Notes: generated from the sequence alone by a model not told the origin. A stretch of 64,000 nucleotides of DNA from Oliverpabstia intestinalis (GCF_009696065.1 NZ_VUMS01000004.1:1-64000); one strand, 5' to 3'. Counted from the stretch's first letter, positions 44,662-53,676 are shown. Made by a program: numbers and translations.

Positions 44662-47097
44662 CTAACTCTCTTTATCCACCGCCTCAAACGTAATCACAAC
44701 CTTAAACAAATCCCCATCCAGGTAAATATCAAAGGTTCCCCCCTGCAATCCCACAAGGTTCTTGGCGATCGACAAGCCCAGTCCGCTTCCTTCCGTGCTT
44801 CTCGACACATCCCCACGGATAAAACGCTCCGTCAGTTCCTCCGCCTTGATATTCAACGGGTTTTCCGAGATATTCTTGATCTCCAGCACGACTCTGCAGC
44901 CGACCCTTCTCGCCTCCACGTACACCCTCGTATTCGGCATGGCATACTTGGCGATATTATTATAAAGATTCTCCACAACACGCCACATCCGGCGGCCATC
45001 TGCCATGATCACCAGTGGCTCCTCATCCATCTTGCAGACCATCTGCAGTCCCCTGGCTGCAAACTTCTCCTCAAACTCCCCATTTGTCTGTCGGATCAGT
45101 TCTCCGAAGCGGATAGGTTTCATATCCAGCACCACATTACCGGAGCTGACTTTCGACGCCTCCACCAGGTCCTCTGTCAGCTGTTTCAGCCGTTTGGATT
45201 TGTTATCCAGCACTTCGATATAGCCCCGGATCTTCGGATCCTGGATATCCTCTCTCTTCAGAAGATCTACATAATTGATAATAGAAGTAAGCGGTGTCTT
45301 GATATCATGAGATACATTGGTGATAAGATCCGCTTTCAGTCTTTCACTTTTCAACGTTTCCTTCACTGCATTTTGCAGGCCTTCGCCTACACGATTGACA
45401 GCCGCAGCCATCTGGCGGTTATCACCCGTCAGATCTTTCTCATCGATCTTATAATCCAGCTGACCGCTTGCCAGCCTTGCAAGGCCATCATAGATCACCT
45501 GACGTCCTGCATTTTCCCGGATCATATATAAAAGAACCACACCGTCTGCCAAAAACAGCAGGATCAGACCGAATCCGCCGAAAAGAGCTGCCAGCAGATA
45601 GTTCATTAACACCAGTCCGACAAATGCCACTATCATCCGACCGGAAGTTGTACGTGCCATATATACTTTCTTACAGCTTTTCACGATGGTATAACAAAAA
45701 CTGGATCTCCACAGCTTCTTTGCTTTCCAACGGCGGATCACACTGAGATACGCCCCAAGAAATACCGCCGCACCAAGAATTTCCCCGGTAGTTATAACGG
45801 TAAGCCAAAAGCCGTCTGTAGGATTGCCGCTTGCTGTCAGCCCTAATCCCGCTATACCGACCATACCGATCAGTGCCATACCACAGATCGCAAGCATCAC
45901 CTCGGCAGGGATACGATCTGCGGGCATGGTATGCACTTCTCTGTCCCGGCATACCAGACCGCTTTGCAGAGTAATGATAAGCAGAAACAGGATACCGGCA
46001 ACAAAACTGATAAGCATGCCGACTACCAGCCCATTGCCCCAGCCTGCGTAATTTTCATAAGATACGTACGCAGCGGAGATCTCATCGGAATAAGGAAATG
46101 ATACATCTACAGAAACTATGATTTTCTCATTTTTTCCGGTTACGGGATCATTTTGAAAATAATTATAGATCCACTTTCCGGCATCTGTGCCATTGTCAGA
46201 TACATCTTTCAGTTTTCCGTCTTCTCTTTCTGCTACAAATACCGGCACATCTTCCATCAGATCTTCCAGACTTTTCGGATCTACATTCCCATCTGCCCAT
46301 TCTGACACATTGGTATATACTGTCTTGTTATCCAGATTCTGCACCATGAAGATCACGTTGGTCTTATCATCCATCTTGATTGCAGACTGGTACGAGATCA
46401 GCTGATCAATGGCATTCGATAATTGCTGATACAGCTCAAACAGAGATACCTTTTTCGGATTGGTTCTGGCATATTCCGCCAGCGTCTCTCCGGATTCCGG
46501 AAGTGCGGTTTCAAAATCTCTTGCATAGTTGTAAAGATAACGGAAACGAGGTGTGTAATCACTGATATCTACATCCTCAGCGGTGCTTGTAGGCTCCTCG
46601 TCGTCTTCGTCATATTCACCATCTACTTCGAATTCCTCATCATCTTCGTAGTAATCTTCATAAAAGCCATTGCCCGCATTCCAGATTGCATCCTGAAACT
46701 CATCCCAAAGACCATTATCCTTCAGTTCCAGAAGATTTTCTACGGTATAGGTAGTTGCCGGATTCTGTTGGCTGGTTTTTGCATCCAGTCTCGTAATATC
46801 CACCAGCTTGGTCTTATCCAGTTTTCCTTTTGTTAAAAACGGCTTTCCGTCACTCAGTGCGTTACGGACTTTATTTACCTGTGAAGCCATCCGTTGTCCA
46901 CAATCCTGAGTCTCCAGATAATTTTTCCCGTTGTTATAATTGCTTGTCAGCTCTTCCCAGCTGAAGCCCTGGCGCATCAGACCGCCAAAGATCATGGCAA
47001 AGACGGAAAAGCAGGCAACCGCTGTCAGAAACAACGCGATCACGATTCCCTTTGCCCAGGCAGAATAAAATTTGTTTCTTTGTTTTTTCTCTTCCAT
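44662..47097 (-). CDS. Sensor histidine kinase with large extracytoplasmic domain
   Basis: An 811-residue kinase. One membrane segment near residues 12-38, an extracytoplasmic domain of about 300 residues with an acidic patch (EDYYEDDEEFEVDGEYDEDD), then about five further membrane segments (roughly 350-535), a HAMP-like linker (ARLASGQLDYKIDEKDL), HisKA with the phosphorylated His in NVSHDIKTPLTSIINYV, and HATPase with MWRVVENLYNNIAKYA and GSGLGLSIAKNLVGLQGG. The kinase part is close to the VanS-type class common in clostridia. The ATG at 47097 has GGGAGG seven bases upstream. It follows its response regulator by 21 bases. Confidence 0.93.
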   Translation of the reverse strand: MEEKKQRNKFYSAWAKGIVIALFLTAVACFSVFAMIFGGLMRQGFSWEELTSNYNNGKNYLETQDCGQRMASQVNKVRNALSDGKPFLTKGKLDKTKLVDITRLDAKTSQQNPATTYTVENLLELKDNGLWDEFQDAIWNAGNGFYEDYYEDDEEFEVDGEYDEDDEEPTSTAEDVDISDYTPRFRYLYNYARDFETALPESGETLAEYARTNPKKVSLFELYQQLSNAIDQLISYQSAIKMDDKTNVIFMVQNLDNKTVYTNVSEWADGNVDPKSLEDLMEDVPVFVAEREDGKLKDVSDNGTDAGKWIYNYFQNDPVTGKNEKIIVSVDVSFPYSDEISAAYVSYENYAGWGNGLVVGMLISFVAGILFLLIITLQSGLVCRDREVHTMPADRIPAEVMLAICGMALIGMVGIAGLGLTASGNPTDGFWLTVITTGEILGAAVFLGAYLSVIRRWKAKKLWRSSFCYTIVKSCKKVYMARTTSGRMIVAFVGLVLMNYLLAALFGGFGLILLFLADGVVLLYMIRENAGRQVIYDGLARLASGQLDYKIDEKDLTGDNRQMAAAVNRVGEGLQNAVKETLKSERLKADLITNVSHDIKTPLTSIINYVDLLKREDIQDPKIRGYIEVLDNKSKRLKQLTEDLVEASKVSSGNVVLDMKPIRFGELIRQTNGEFEEKFAARGLQMVCKMDEEPLVIMADGRRMWRVVENLYNNIAKYAMPNTRVYVEARRVGCRVVLEIKNISENPLNIKAEELTERFIRGDVSRSTEGSGLGLSIAKNLVGLQGGTFDIYLDGDLFKVVITFEAVDKES

Positions 47098-47118
47098 TTT
47101 GCAGCCTCCCACGGAGGG

Positions 47119-47814
47119 TTACATCTTTTCTATCTTATAGCCGATTCCCCAGACTACTTTCAGATAGCGTGGTTCTCTCGGATTGATCTCGATTTTTTCA
47201 CGGATATGCCGGATATGTACGGCTACTGTGTTGTCCGCTCCAATCGCCTCTTCGTTCCAGATATTTTCATAAATCTGTTCAATAGAAAAAACTTTTCCCT
47301 GATTTTTAATTAACAGCACTAAAATATTATACTCGATCGGGGTTAATTTTACCGGCTCCCCGTCCACCGTAACAGTTTTCAGATCATCGTTGACCACCAG
47401 ACCGCCACATACGTATACCGCTTCTTTTTCTTCTGTCGCCAGATTTCCAAGCTGAGTATATCTTCTCAGTTGAGATTTGACTCTGGCGATCAGTTCCAGA
47501 GGGTTAAATGGTTTTGTAATATAGTCGTCTGCACCGATGTTCAGCCCAAGGATCTTATCCACATCCTCTGATTTGGCAGATAACATGATAATCGGCACAC
47601 TGCTGGTCTCCCGGATCTTACGCGTAGCCCGGATCCCATCCAGATTCGGCATCATAATATCCAGAAGGATCAGATGCACTTCTTCTTTTTTCATGATTTC
47701 GATGGCCTGCAGTCCATCGTACGCCTTTAAAATGTGATATCCTTCCTGTGACAGATAAATATCAATGGCATCCACAATCTCTTTATCATCGTCGCACACA
47801 AGAATATTGAACAT
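47119..47814 (-). CDS. OmpR/PhoB-family response regulator
   Basis: The 231-residue partner of the kinase downstream. The receiver domain has DDD (residues 8-10), phospho-acceptor Asp in ILLDIMMPNLDG near residue 53, and KPFNP; the C-terminal winged helix has VKLTPIEYNILVLLIKNQGKVFSIEQIYENIW and VAVHIRHIREKIE followed by VWGIGYKIE. A direct repeat about 150 bases upstream may be its own binding site. Confidence 0.95.
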   Translation of the reverse strand: MFNILVCDDDKEIVDAIDIYLSQEGYHILKAYDGLQAIEIMKKEEVHLILLDIMMPNLDGIRATRKIRETSSVPIIMLSAKSEDVDKILGLNIGADDYITKPFNPLELIARVKSQLRRYTQLGNLATEEKEAVYVCGGLVVNDDLKTVTVDGEPVKLTPIEYNILVLLIKNQGKVFSIEQIYENIWNEEAIGADNTVAVHIRHIREKIEINPREPRYLKVVWGIGYKIEKM

Positions 47815-47962
47815 TTCTTCACCTCATTTCTTCTTCCTCTTTCCTTTTACGCTGTCAGTTTATCAGGGAAATCTTGTTTTCAGGATAGGGAAAATCTTAA
47901 GATATTTTAAATTTCTGTTTTACATACGATTTTATCATATCACATCTTTGCATCAAACGAAA

Positions 47963-47979
47963 CTTACAAACATCTTACA
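47963..47979 (-). promoter_or_regulatory. Candidate response regulator binding site
   Basis: TGTAAG occurs twice on the minus strand (47974-47979 and 47963-47968), 11 bases apart, one helical turn, upstream of the regulator gene. OmpR/PhoB-class proteins bind direct repeats of this spacing. Confidence 0.4.
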
Positions 47980-48035
47980 GCTGAAGTCGTGTTACTGTTC
48001 ACTCCGTGCTCAGCAACCGCAATAGTTTTCTTTTC

Positions 48036-48064
48036 TTTACAGAAAGAGAATTTTCCGATATACT
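48036..48064 (+). promoter_or_regulatory. Promoter of the 87-residue protein gene
   Basis: TTTACA (48036-48041), 17-base spacer, TATACT (48059-48064), 40 bases before the start codon. Confidence 0.65.
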
Positions 48065-48103
48065 TAGTTCACTGTTTTTGTTTTGGGAAAGGAGACTCCA
48101 ACA

Positions 48104-48367
48104 ATGTTTCGTTTATGGGGAAAAATATGGACCGATAATCACATGATGAAAGACACCGTGATCTGCAACGATACTGATGACACGAGAACCCATAAGATCT
48201 TCCAGTCTCTCGAAGAGATCTGTTACCTCTGGGATCTGAGCAAACCGATCTGGCTGGACAATAATATTATGGATTTTAAACGCCACGATAAAACCCGGTT
48301 TACCTCCGATAATTTTATTGAGACGATCGATTTTGATTATCTGGAAATTGAAGTGATTGAAGAGTAG
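48104..48367 (+). CDS. Conserved hypothetical protein, 87 residues
   Basis: Not recognised by name. It begins MFRLWGKIWTDNHMMKDTVI and continues with THKIFQSLEEICYLWDLSKPIWL and a C-terminal acidic tail (DFDYLEIEVIEE). It is soluble, rich in Trp and Asp. It has its own promoter, AAAGGAG nine bases before the ATG, and a perfect 15-bp hairpin after it, so it is a real single-gene unit. The Trp/Asp-rich pattern, with a KxxRF-like KTRFTSDNFIETIDFDYL ending, suggests a small beta-containing domain. No function is proposed. Confidence 0.75.
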   Translation: MFRLWGKIWTDNHMMKDTVICNDTDDTRTHKIFQSLEEICYLWDLSKPIWLDNNIMDFKRHDKTRFTSDNFIETIDFDYLEIEVIEE

Positions 48368-48376
48368 TTTGTATGG

Positions 48377-48415
48377 AAAGCAGGCAGACACCGCATGCTA
48401 GTGTCTGCCTGCTTT
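48377..48415. terminator. Hairpin between convergent genes
   Basis: Fifteen bases (48377-48391) pair perfectly with 48401-48415 around a 9-base loop. T runs are short on both sides, so it may act weakly in both directions. Confidence 0.65.
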
Positions 48416-48441
48416 ATGAGAATAACAAGTTAACGCTCTGC

Positions 48442-49119
48442 TCAGATCAGATATTCGCGAATCACCTCCCGCATAATATGCTCTTCCTCCGGTGTCAGCA
48501 TATGAGAAAATTTTGTCTCACTTGCCGCCGTCTGCCGGATCCCCTCTGTTACTTTATCGATCAGCTCCTCTCTGGTCTGCTCTTTCAGTGCCTGCTCATC
48601 CGGCACCGGTTTTCTGGCGGGCAGGGTATTTTCCATATAGTCCAGAAGACCATCAAGAATCATATCTTCTTTATTCATAAAGCCCATAAATTGCTTCATC
48701 AGAAGTAACAGGGCGAAGATTCCCGCCCCGGTCAGTACATACTCGTAACGCAGCAGCTGTGCCTGCTCATAGCGGTAAGTCCCATAGACTGCCGTCAGAA
48801 TCAAAAGGAAGCACAGAACCGCGCTGTAGCCGATTCCCTGCTTCCACTTTTGTATCCCGATTCCCAGTGTTTTTCCCCTGGCAAGCTGCGTCCTCACAAA
48901 TGCCTCCGGATTATTGATCTCCTGCTCTTTCGTCAGACGCATCTGGTACTGGTTCAAAAATTCTTTTGTCCATTTTCCTTTCGGTTCAGTTATCCTGCGT
49001 ACATCCCGTATGGCTCTGCCGTAGAAACGGTCGACCATAAACATACACAGGATTCCAAGAATTCCCGCTCCGATCATCCCGTAAAACAACACATTTCGTT
49101 CCATCCAAATATGCAGCAT
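48442..49119 (-). CDS. Conserved membrane protein, 225 residues, function unknown
   Basis: Three to four hydrophobic segments: NVLFYGMIGAGILGILCMFMV at the start, IGYSAVLCFLLILTAVYGTY near residue 95, and YVLTGAGIFALLLLMKQFMGF near residue 130. Between them is a charged cytoplasmic loop (VRRITEPKGKWTKEFLNQYQMRL), and a charged C-terminal tail follows. The RFYGRAIRDVRRI and KWTKEFLNQYQ stretches look conserved, but no family is recognised. The ATG has AAGGGGG upstream, and a TATAAT box lies about 130 bases ahead. Confidence 0.7.
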   Translation of the reverse strand: MLHIWMERNVLFYGMIGAGILGILCMFMVDRFYGRAIRDVRRITEPKGKWTKEFLNQYQMRLTKEQEINNPEAFVRTQLARGKTLGIGIQKWKQGIGYSAVLCFLLILTAVYGTYRYEQAQLLRYEYVLTGAGIFALLLLMKQFMGFMNKEDMILDGLLDYMENTLPARKPVPDEQALKEQTREELIDKVTEGIRQTAASETKFSHMLTPEEEHIMREVIREYLI

Positions 49120-49249
49120 TTCCGTACCCCCTTATTTCAATACTGAATTGGCAGTCACTTTTCACATCCTTCCGCAAATGCCTGTCCATCCCGCACCCCC
49201 GATCGCCGGATCCGGAAGTCATGCATTTGCAAAACGATGTTCTGGAAAT

Positions 49250-49255
49250 ATTATA
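49250..49255 (-). promoter_or_regulatory. -10 box ahead of the 225-residue membrane protein
   Basis: TATAAT on the minus strand with TTTCAA 17 bases upstream. The leader contains GCAAATGC/GCATTTGC that could form a long-range stem (about 49166-49230). Confidence 0.4.
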
Positions 49256-49330
49256 TCCTCCACATACCTGATTTGAAACTAAAATCGTTCGTCAAATTCT
49301 TACAGGTTTTTACCATGACAAATCCTTTTC

Positions 49331-50029
49331 TTACAGTGCTTTTACCATCTCTTTCACGAGATTCGCACAGTGACGTGCCGCCGCTTTTTCAAATGTCGGA
49401 TAATCCATGGTTGCACTGTTATCCGCTTTATCAGAAATGGCACGCAGAACAACAAACGGAACATGGTTTAAGTAGGCCGCCTGAGCGATAGCTGCTCCTT
49501 CCATCTCAGTACAGCTTCCTGCAAATTCACGGATCAGTTCATCCTTCACTTCACTGCTTGCCACAAACTGGTCACCGCTGACCACTCTTCCTTCAATCAC
49601 CTGAATATCCGGGTTCGCTTTCTTACAGCATTCTACAGCTACTTTACGGAGTGTCTCATCTGCTTTAAAAGAAAATACATTCATCTGTGGAATCTGGCCC
49701 TTCGGATAGCCAAATTCTCTGGCATCCATATCATGCTGCAAAGCATCGGTAGACACAACAATATCACCGATGTTGATCTCTGCCTTCAGGGATCCGGCGA
49801 TTCCGGTATTGATCACCGCTTCTGCCTGAAAATCATCCACAAGAATCTGTGTGCAGACCGCTGCATTTACTTTACCGATTCCGGAACGTACTACGACAAC
49901 CTCTTTTCCATTTAATGTACCCTGATAGAATTCCATGGATGCTTTTTCTTTTACACAAACTTCTTCCATCTGGCTTTTCAGTTCTTCTACTTCGAGCTCC
50001 ATTGCTCCGATAATCCCGATTTTTTTCAT
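49331..50029 (-). CDS. mtnN: 5'-methylthioadenosine/S-adenosylhomocysteine nucleosidase
   Basis: Cleaves adenine from MTA and SAH in the methyl cycle and feeds autoinducer-2 precursor formation. Seen are IGIIGAMELEVEEL (catalytic Glu region), VVVRSGIGKVNAAVCTQ, NTGIAGSL, STDALQHDMDAREFGYPKGQIP, VVSGDQFVA, CTEMEGAAIAQAAYLNHVPFVVLRAISDKAD with the active-site Glu and Asp. The 232-residue length is standard. The ATG at 50029 has GGAG seven bases upstream. A solo repeat unit begins 27 bases before the start codon. Confidence 0.95.
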   Translation of the reverse strand: MKKIGIIGAMELEVEELKSQMEEVCVKEKASMEFYQGTLNGKEVVVVRSGIGKVNAAVCTQILVDDFQAEAVINTGIAGSLKAEINIGDIVVSTDALQHDMDAREFGYPKGQIPQMNVFSFKADETLRKVAVECCKKANPDIQVIEGRVVSGDQFVASSEVKDELIREFAGSCTEMEGAAIAQAAYLNHVPFVVLRAISDKADNSATMDYPTFEKAAARHCANLVKEMVKAL

Positions 50030-50056
50030 CTTTTCTCTCCTGTTTCTTTTTTGTCC

Positions 50057-50083
50057 GTAACTGTGAAAGTACTGAACAGTTAC
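50057..50083 (+). repeat. Solo 27-base end unit in the leader of the nucleosidase gene
   Basis: Identical in all but one position to the right-hand unit of copy A. GTAACTGT pairs with ACAGTTAC around an 11-base loop. On the minus strand it lies just before the ribosome binding site of mtnN. No matching 8-bp flanks. Confidence 0.75.
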
Positions 50084-50241
50084 ACTTTTTATAAAAGTAC
50101 TCATATCCTCTGTAATTCCGGTCTTCTCCTGCTTCCCGGGAGTTTTGCCTGCTCTTCATTATAACAAAGCATCATTTTTTCCTCAACCTTTTTCCTTCCG
50201 TTTTGCTGTTATGACAAATTATAACATTTCGATTCACCTAC

Positions 50242-50270
50242 TGGAAATCAGACGTAATATTTGTTATAAT
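50242..50270 (+). promoter_or_regulatory. Promoter of the TSCPD protein gene
   Basis: TGGAAA (50242-50247), 17-base spacer, TATAAT (50265-50270), about 60 bases before the start codon. Confidence 0.65.
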
Positions 50271-50332
50271 AACTTGCAGATCTAAAATGTACCGGATTCG
50301 GAAGTACATGTAAAATTAAAGGAGGAATTATC

Positions 50333-50575
50333 ATGACATACAAGACAAAAGGAACCTGCTCTTCTCAGATCGACTTCGACCTGAAAGACGGCAAAGTATA
50401 CAATGTTCGTTTTACCGGCGGATGTAACGGCAACCTGAAAGGAATCGGTGCTCTGGTAGAAGGACAGGATGCCCGGGACGTGATCAATCGTCTGGAAGGA
50501 ACTACCTGTGGTTTCAAATCCACTTCATGTCCGGATCAGCTTGCAAAAGCCCTGAAAGAAGCGCTGAACCAGTAA
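50333..50575 (+). CDS. TSCPD domain protein (TIGR03905 type)
   Basis: The 80-residue protein consists only of the TSCPD domain, otherwise found at the C-terminus of B12-dependent ribonucleotide reductases. It shows the two cysteine-bearing segments TKGTCSSQIDFDL and FTGGCNGNLKGIGALVEG, and CGFKSTSCPDQLAKAL near the end, which gives the domain its name. Metal binding by the Cys residues is likely. The free-standing form is common in clostridia, with no known role. AAAGGAGGA precedes the ATG. Confidence 0.9.
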   Translation: MTYKTKGTCSSQIDFDLKDGKVYNVRFTGGCNGNLKGIGALVEGQDARDVINRLEGTTCGFKSTSCPDQLAKALKEALNQ

Positions 50576-50615
50576 TCAGAAAACATATCCTGTTCTTTGC
50601 ACATACGTAACACAA

Positions 50616-50690
50616 TGCCCCTGTCAAAAGGCCGACATAACAGACAGATCTCTGCCAGACATGCCGATCTTTTGACAGGGGCACTTTTTA
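50616..50690 (+). terminator. Long hairpin terminator after the TSCPD gene
   Basis: Fifteen bases at 50616-50630 pair perfectly with 50669-50683, with a 38-base loop, followed by CTTTTTA. Confidence 0.85.
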
Positions 50691-50714
50691 TTTTTGATAC
50701 AGCTGTTCGTAAAA

Positions 50715-52319
50715 CTATCTGTCCCACTTATCACAAAGATTATTGATCTGGCTGGTCAGTTTCGCAAGGTCTTTGTTTGCTCCGCCTTCGTTATGACGGA
50801 TCACCGTAAGAAGCCGCTGACCGGCTGCAACCAGCCGCTGATATACACCGGAACCTTTCGACTGCGGTTTTGTCTCCTGCTTGCGGATGAACACACCTTC
50901 CGGACAGCTGATGAATGCTGCTTCTTTCAGATCGTAAACAGTTCCGCTGTACGGTGCCATCGCCGTATAATGAAGTTCATCTTCCAGTCTTCCGGTCAGT
51001 ACCTGACAGGAAGTATCTTCTCCATGGCACACAAATACCTGTTTTGGCTTCTCTTCGAAAGCTTTCACCCACTCCATCAGTCCCTCATTATCTGCATGAC
51101 CACTGACGCCAGGCAGAACTTTGATCTCTGCATTGACCTGAATCTCTTCCCCGAACAGTTTGATCTCTTTCGCTCCTTCCACCAGCGCACGCCCCGGTGT
51201 ACCGATTGCCTGATATCCCACAAACAGAACCGTACATTCCGGTCGCCACAGATTGTGTTTCAGGTGATGCTTGATCCGACCGGCATCGCACATACCACTG
51301 GCCGAGATAATGACCTTCGGGCGGTCATCAAAGTTGATGGATTTGGATTCTTCACTGGTGATGGAAAGTTTCAGTCCCGGGAACGTGATCGGATTGATTC
51401 CTTTATTGACCAGCTCCATCGCCTCTTCATCAAAACAGTCTTTGTGATGTTCATTAAATATAGTAGTTGCTCCTACTGCCAGCGGACTGTCCACAAACAC
51501 CGGGAAACCATCGTGTCCCTGTATCATATGATCTGCCTTGATCTTACGGATAAAATAAAGCATCTCCTGTGTTCTTCCCACTGCAAACGAAGGGATCACC
51601 ACATTCCCTCCCCGGTCGAAGGTTCTCTGGATCACTCTTGCCAGCTCATCTTCATAGCTGGCCCGTGGACCATGGCTGCGGTCACCGTAGGTAGACTCCA
51701 TCACCACATAATCTGCAGATTGCAGATACGTTGGATTCTTAATTAACGGTTGATCCTTATTACCGATGTCACCGGAAAATACGATTTTCCGTTCTGTATC
51801 GTCTTCTTTCAGCCACAGTTCGATGCTTGCTGAACCCAGCAGGTGACCGGCATCCACGAACCGTACCTGAATCCCGTCAGCCAGTTCCAGGATCTGCTGA
51901 TATGGGCATCCCACCAGATGAGAGATTGCTCCCTGTGCATCGTTCATATCATACAGCGGCTGTACCGGTTCCTTGCCGGAGCGCCGTCCTTTTCTGTTTC
52001 TCCATTCCGCCTCAAACATCTGGATATGAGCACTGTCACGAAGCATGATCTCACACAGATCTACCGTGGCATATGTCGTATAAATATTTCCCCGGAAGCC
52101 TTCCGCATACAGAACCGGAAGTTTTCCGGAGTGATCGATATGTGCATGTGTCAGCAGTACAAAATCAAGTTCCGAAGCCGGCACAGGAATCGGTATATTC
52201 TCAAAATTATCCGGTCCCTGCTCCATTCCACAATCTACCAGAAACTTTTTACCGGCGGCTTCCAGAAAATAACAGCTCCCTGTAACTTCATGTGTCGCAC
52301 CCACAAATGTTATCTTCAT
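50715..52319 (-). CDS. Beta-CASP metallo-beta-lactamase fold RNA/DNA hydrolase
   Basis: A 534-residue protein of the CPSF/RNase J superfamily. Motif 1 is in KITFVGATHEVTGSCYFLE, motif 2 is LTHAHIDHSG near residue 60, motif 3 is VDAGHLLGSASIEL, motif 4 is FSGDIGNKDQPL; beta-CASP motifs A-C follow with MESTYGDRSHG, FAVGRTQEMLYFIRK and SASGMCDAGRIKHHLKH. The RMMBL part ends with VSGHADNEGLMEWV. The last 70 residues are an extra helical tail with QRLVAAGQRLLTVIRH. Bacterial members act on RNA or have unknown substrates; it is distinct from RNase J, which has a different C-terminal domain. AGGAGG lies before the start. Confidence 0.9.
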   Translation of the reverse strand: MKITFVGATHEVTGSCYFLEAAGKKFLVDCGMEQGPDNFENIPIPVPASELDFVLLTHAHIDHSGKLPVLYAEGFRGNIYTTYATVDLCEIMLRDSAHIQMFEAEWRNRKGRRSGKEPVQPLYDMNDAQGAISHLVGCPYQQILELADGIQVRFVDAGHLLGSASIELWLKEDDTERKIVFSGDIGNKDQPLIKNPTYLQSADYVVMESTYGDRSHGPRASYEDELARVIQRTFDRGGNVVIPSFAVGRTQEMLYFIRKIKADHMIQGHDGFPVFVDSPLAVGATTIFNEHHKDCFDEEAMELVNKGINPITFPGLKLSITSEESKSINFDDRPKVIISASGMCDAGRIKHHLKHNLWRPECTVLFVGYQAIGTPGRALVEGAKEIKLFGEEIQVNAEIKVLPGVSGHADNEGLMEWVKAFEEKPKQVFVCHGEDTSCQVLTGRLEDELHYTAMAPYSGTVYDLKEAAFISCPEGVFIRKQETKPQSKGSGVYQRLVAAGQRLLTVIRHNEGGANKDLAKLTSQINNLCDKWDR

Positions 52320-52450
52320 AAAAACCCCTCCTTTTCTTTTATTTTCAGAATCTTATCACGTTTTTGCTTTTATATTCTTATTATACGCGTATATATACAG
52401 AAATGCAAAATACTTTTCCTTTTTATTTTCTTTTAATAATTATGGGTTTC

Positions 52451-52478
52451 TTGACTTTTTTTCTTAATAAGATACAAT
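52451..52478 (+). promoter_or_regulatory. Promoter of murG
   Basis: TTGACT (52451-52456), 16-base spacer, TACAAT (52473-52478), about 115 bases before the start codon. Confidence 0.65.
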
Positions 52479-52597
52479 GAAACTATTAAAAATATTATAT
52501 GTAAAAACATTGATTCTACTACTGCCCTTTCGGAAAATCAATCGCAAAACAACAGACGAAAGATTCCGTGAGAGTATTATGCATTCAGGAGGACATT

Positions 52598-53662
52598 ATG
52601 AAACATATCGTACTTACCGGCGGCGGTACCGCAGGTCACGTGACACCGAATATTGCTATGATTCCAGCATTGAAAGAACAGGGATTTACAATTTCTTATA
52701 TCGGTTCCTATAACGGAATTGAAAAAAAACTGATCGAAGAGATGGGAATTCCTTATTACGGAATATCCTCCGGTAAATTGAGACGTTATTTTGACGTAAA
52801 GAACTTCACCGATCCTTTCCGTGTGCTGAAAGGATTTTCCGAAGCCAGAAAACTGCTGAAGAAACTGAAACCGGATGTGGTTTTCTCCAAAGGCGGATTT
52901 GTCAGTGTTCCTGTTGTCATTGCGGCAAAGCGTTGTAAGATTCCGGCAATTATCCATGAGTCCGATATGACTCCGGGACTTGCCAACAAGCTTTGTATCC
53001 CGTCCGCTGTGAAAGTCTGCTGTAATTTCCCGGAAACTGTCAGCAAGCTTCCTGCTGATAAGGCAGTCCTTACCGGAACTCCGATCCGTCAGGAACTTCT
53101 GCAGGGTGATCCGGAAGCAGCTCTTCGCTTTACCGGGCTGAAAGCCGGTAAACCAGTTCTGATGATCATTGGCGGAAGCCTTGGTTCCGTCGCTGTCAAC
53201 ACCGCTGTCCGCAACATCCTGCCAGATCTGTTAAAGGATTTTCAGATCATCCATCTTTGTGGAAAAGGAAAACTGGATACCTCCCTGACAGATACAGAAG
53301 GTTATGTACAGTATGAGTATATTAAAGATGAACTTTCAGATCTCTTCGCTTTGTCTGATCTGGTAATTTCCCGTGCCGGAGCCAATGCAATCTGCGAAAT
53401 CAGCGCCTTAAAGAAACCAAATCTGCTGATTCCTCTTTCTGCCAATGCCAGCCGCGGTGACCAGATTCTGAATGCCCGTTCCTTCGAACGACTGGGTTAC
53501 AGTAAAGTTTTGGAAGAAGAAGAGATCACCAATGAGAAACTGCTGCAAACGATCCGTGACCTCTACAAGAACAGAGAGCAGTATATCGAAGCGATGAGCA
53601 AAAGCAGTCAGATGGATTCCATCGGCAAGATTGTGGGAATGCTTTGGGATTGTGCGAAGTAA
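52598..53662 (+). CDS. murG: UDP-GlcNAc:undecaprenyl-PP-MurNAc-pentapeptide GlcNAc transferase
   Basis: Makes lipid II from lipid I at the inner face of the membrane. The family loops are clear: IVLTGGGTAGHVTPNIAM, YIGSYNGIEKKLIEEMGIPYYGI, VVFSKGGFVSVPVVIAA, IHESDMTPGLANKL, VLTGTPIRQEL, LMIIGGSLGSVAVN, and VISRAGANAICEISALKKPNLLIPLSANASRGDQILNA. The 354-residue length is typical. In most species the final motif has QxxNA; here RGDQILNA is equivalent. The ATG at 52598 follows AGGAGG. It stands alone, outside any mur cluster, with its own promoter and a terminator. Confidence 0.95.
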   Translation: MKHIVLTGGGTAGHVTPNIAMIPALKEQGFTISYIGSYNGIEKKLIEEMGIPYYGISSGKLRRYFDVKNFTDPFRVLKGFSEARKLLKKLKPDVVFSKGGFVSVPVVIAAKRCKIPAIIHESDMTPGLANKLCIPSAVKVCCNFPETVSKLPADKAVLTGTPIRQELLQGDPEAALRFTGLKAGKPVLMIIGGSLGSVAVNTAVRNILPDLLKDFQIIHLCGKGKLDTSLTDTEGYVQYEYIKDELSDLFALSDLVISRAGANAICEISALKKPNLLIPLSANASRGDQILNARSFERLGYSKVLEEEEITNEKLLQTIRDLYKNREQYIEAMSKSSQMDSIGKIVGMLWDCAK

Positions 53663-53676
53663 GTGAGTTCCGGCTC

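Noticed and set aside
49166-49230. Riboswitch in the leader of the 225-residue membrane protein
   Set aside because: An 8-bp long-range stem is possible but there is no second conserved feature and no match to a known class.
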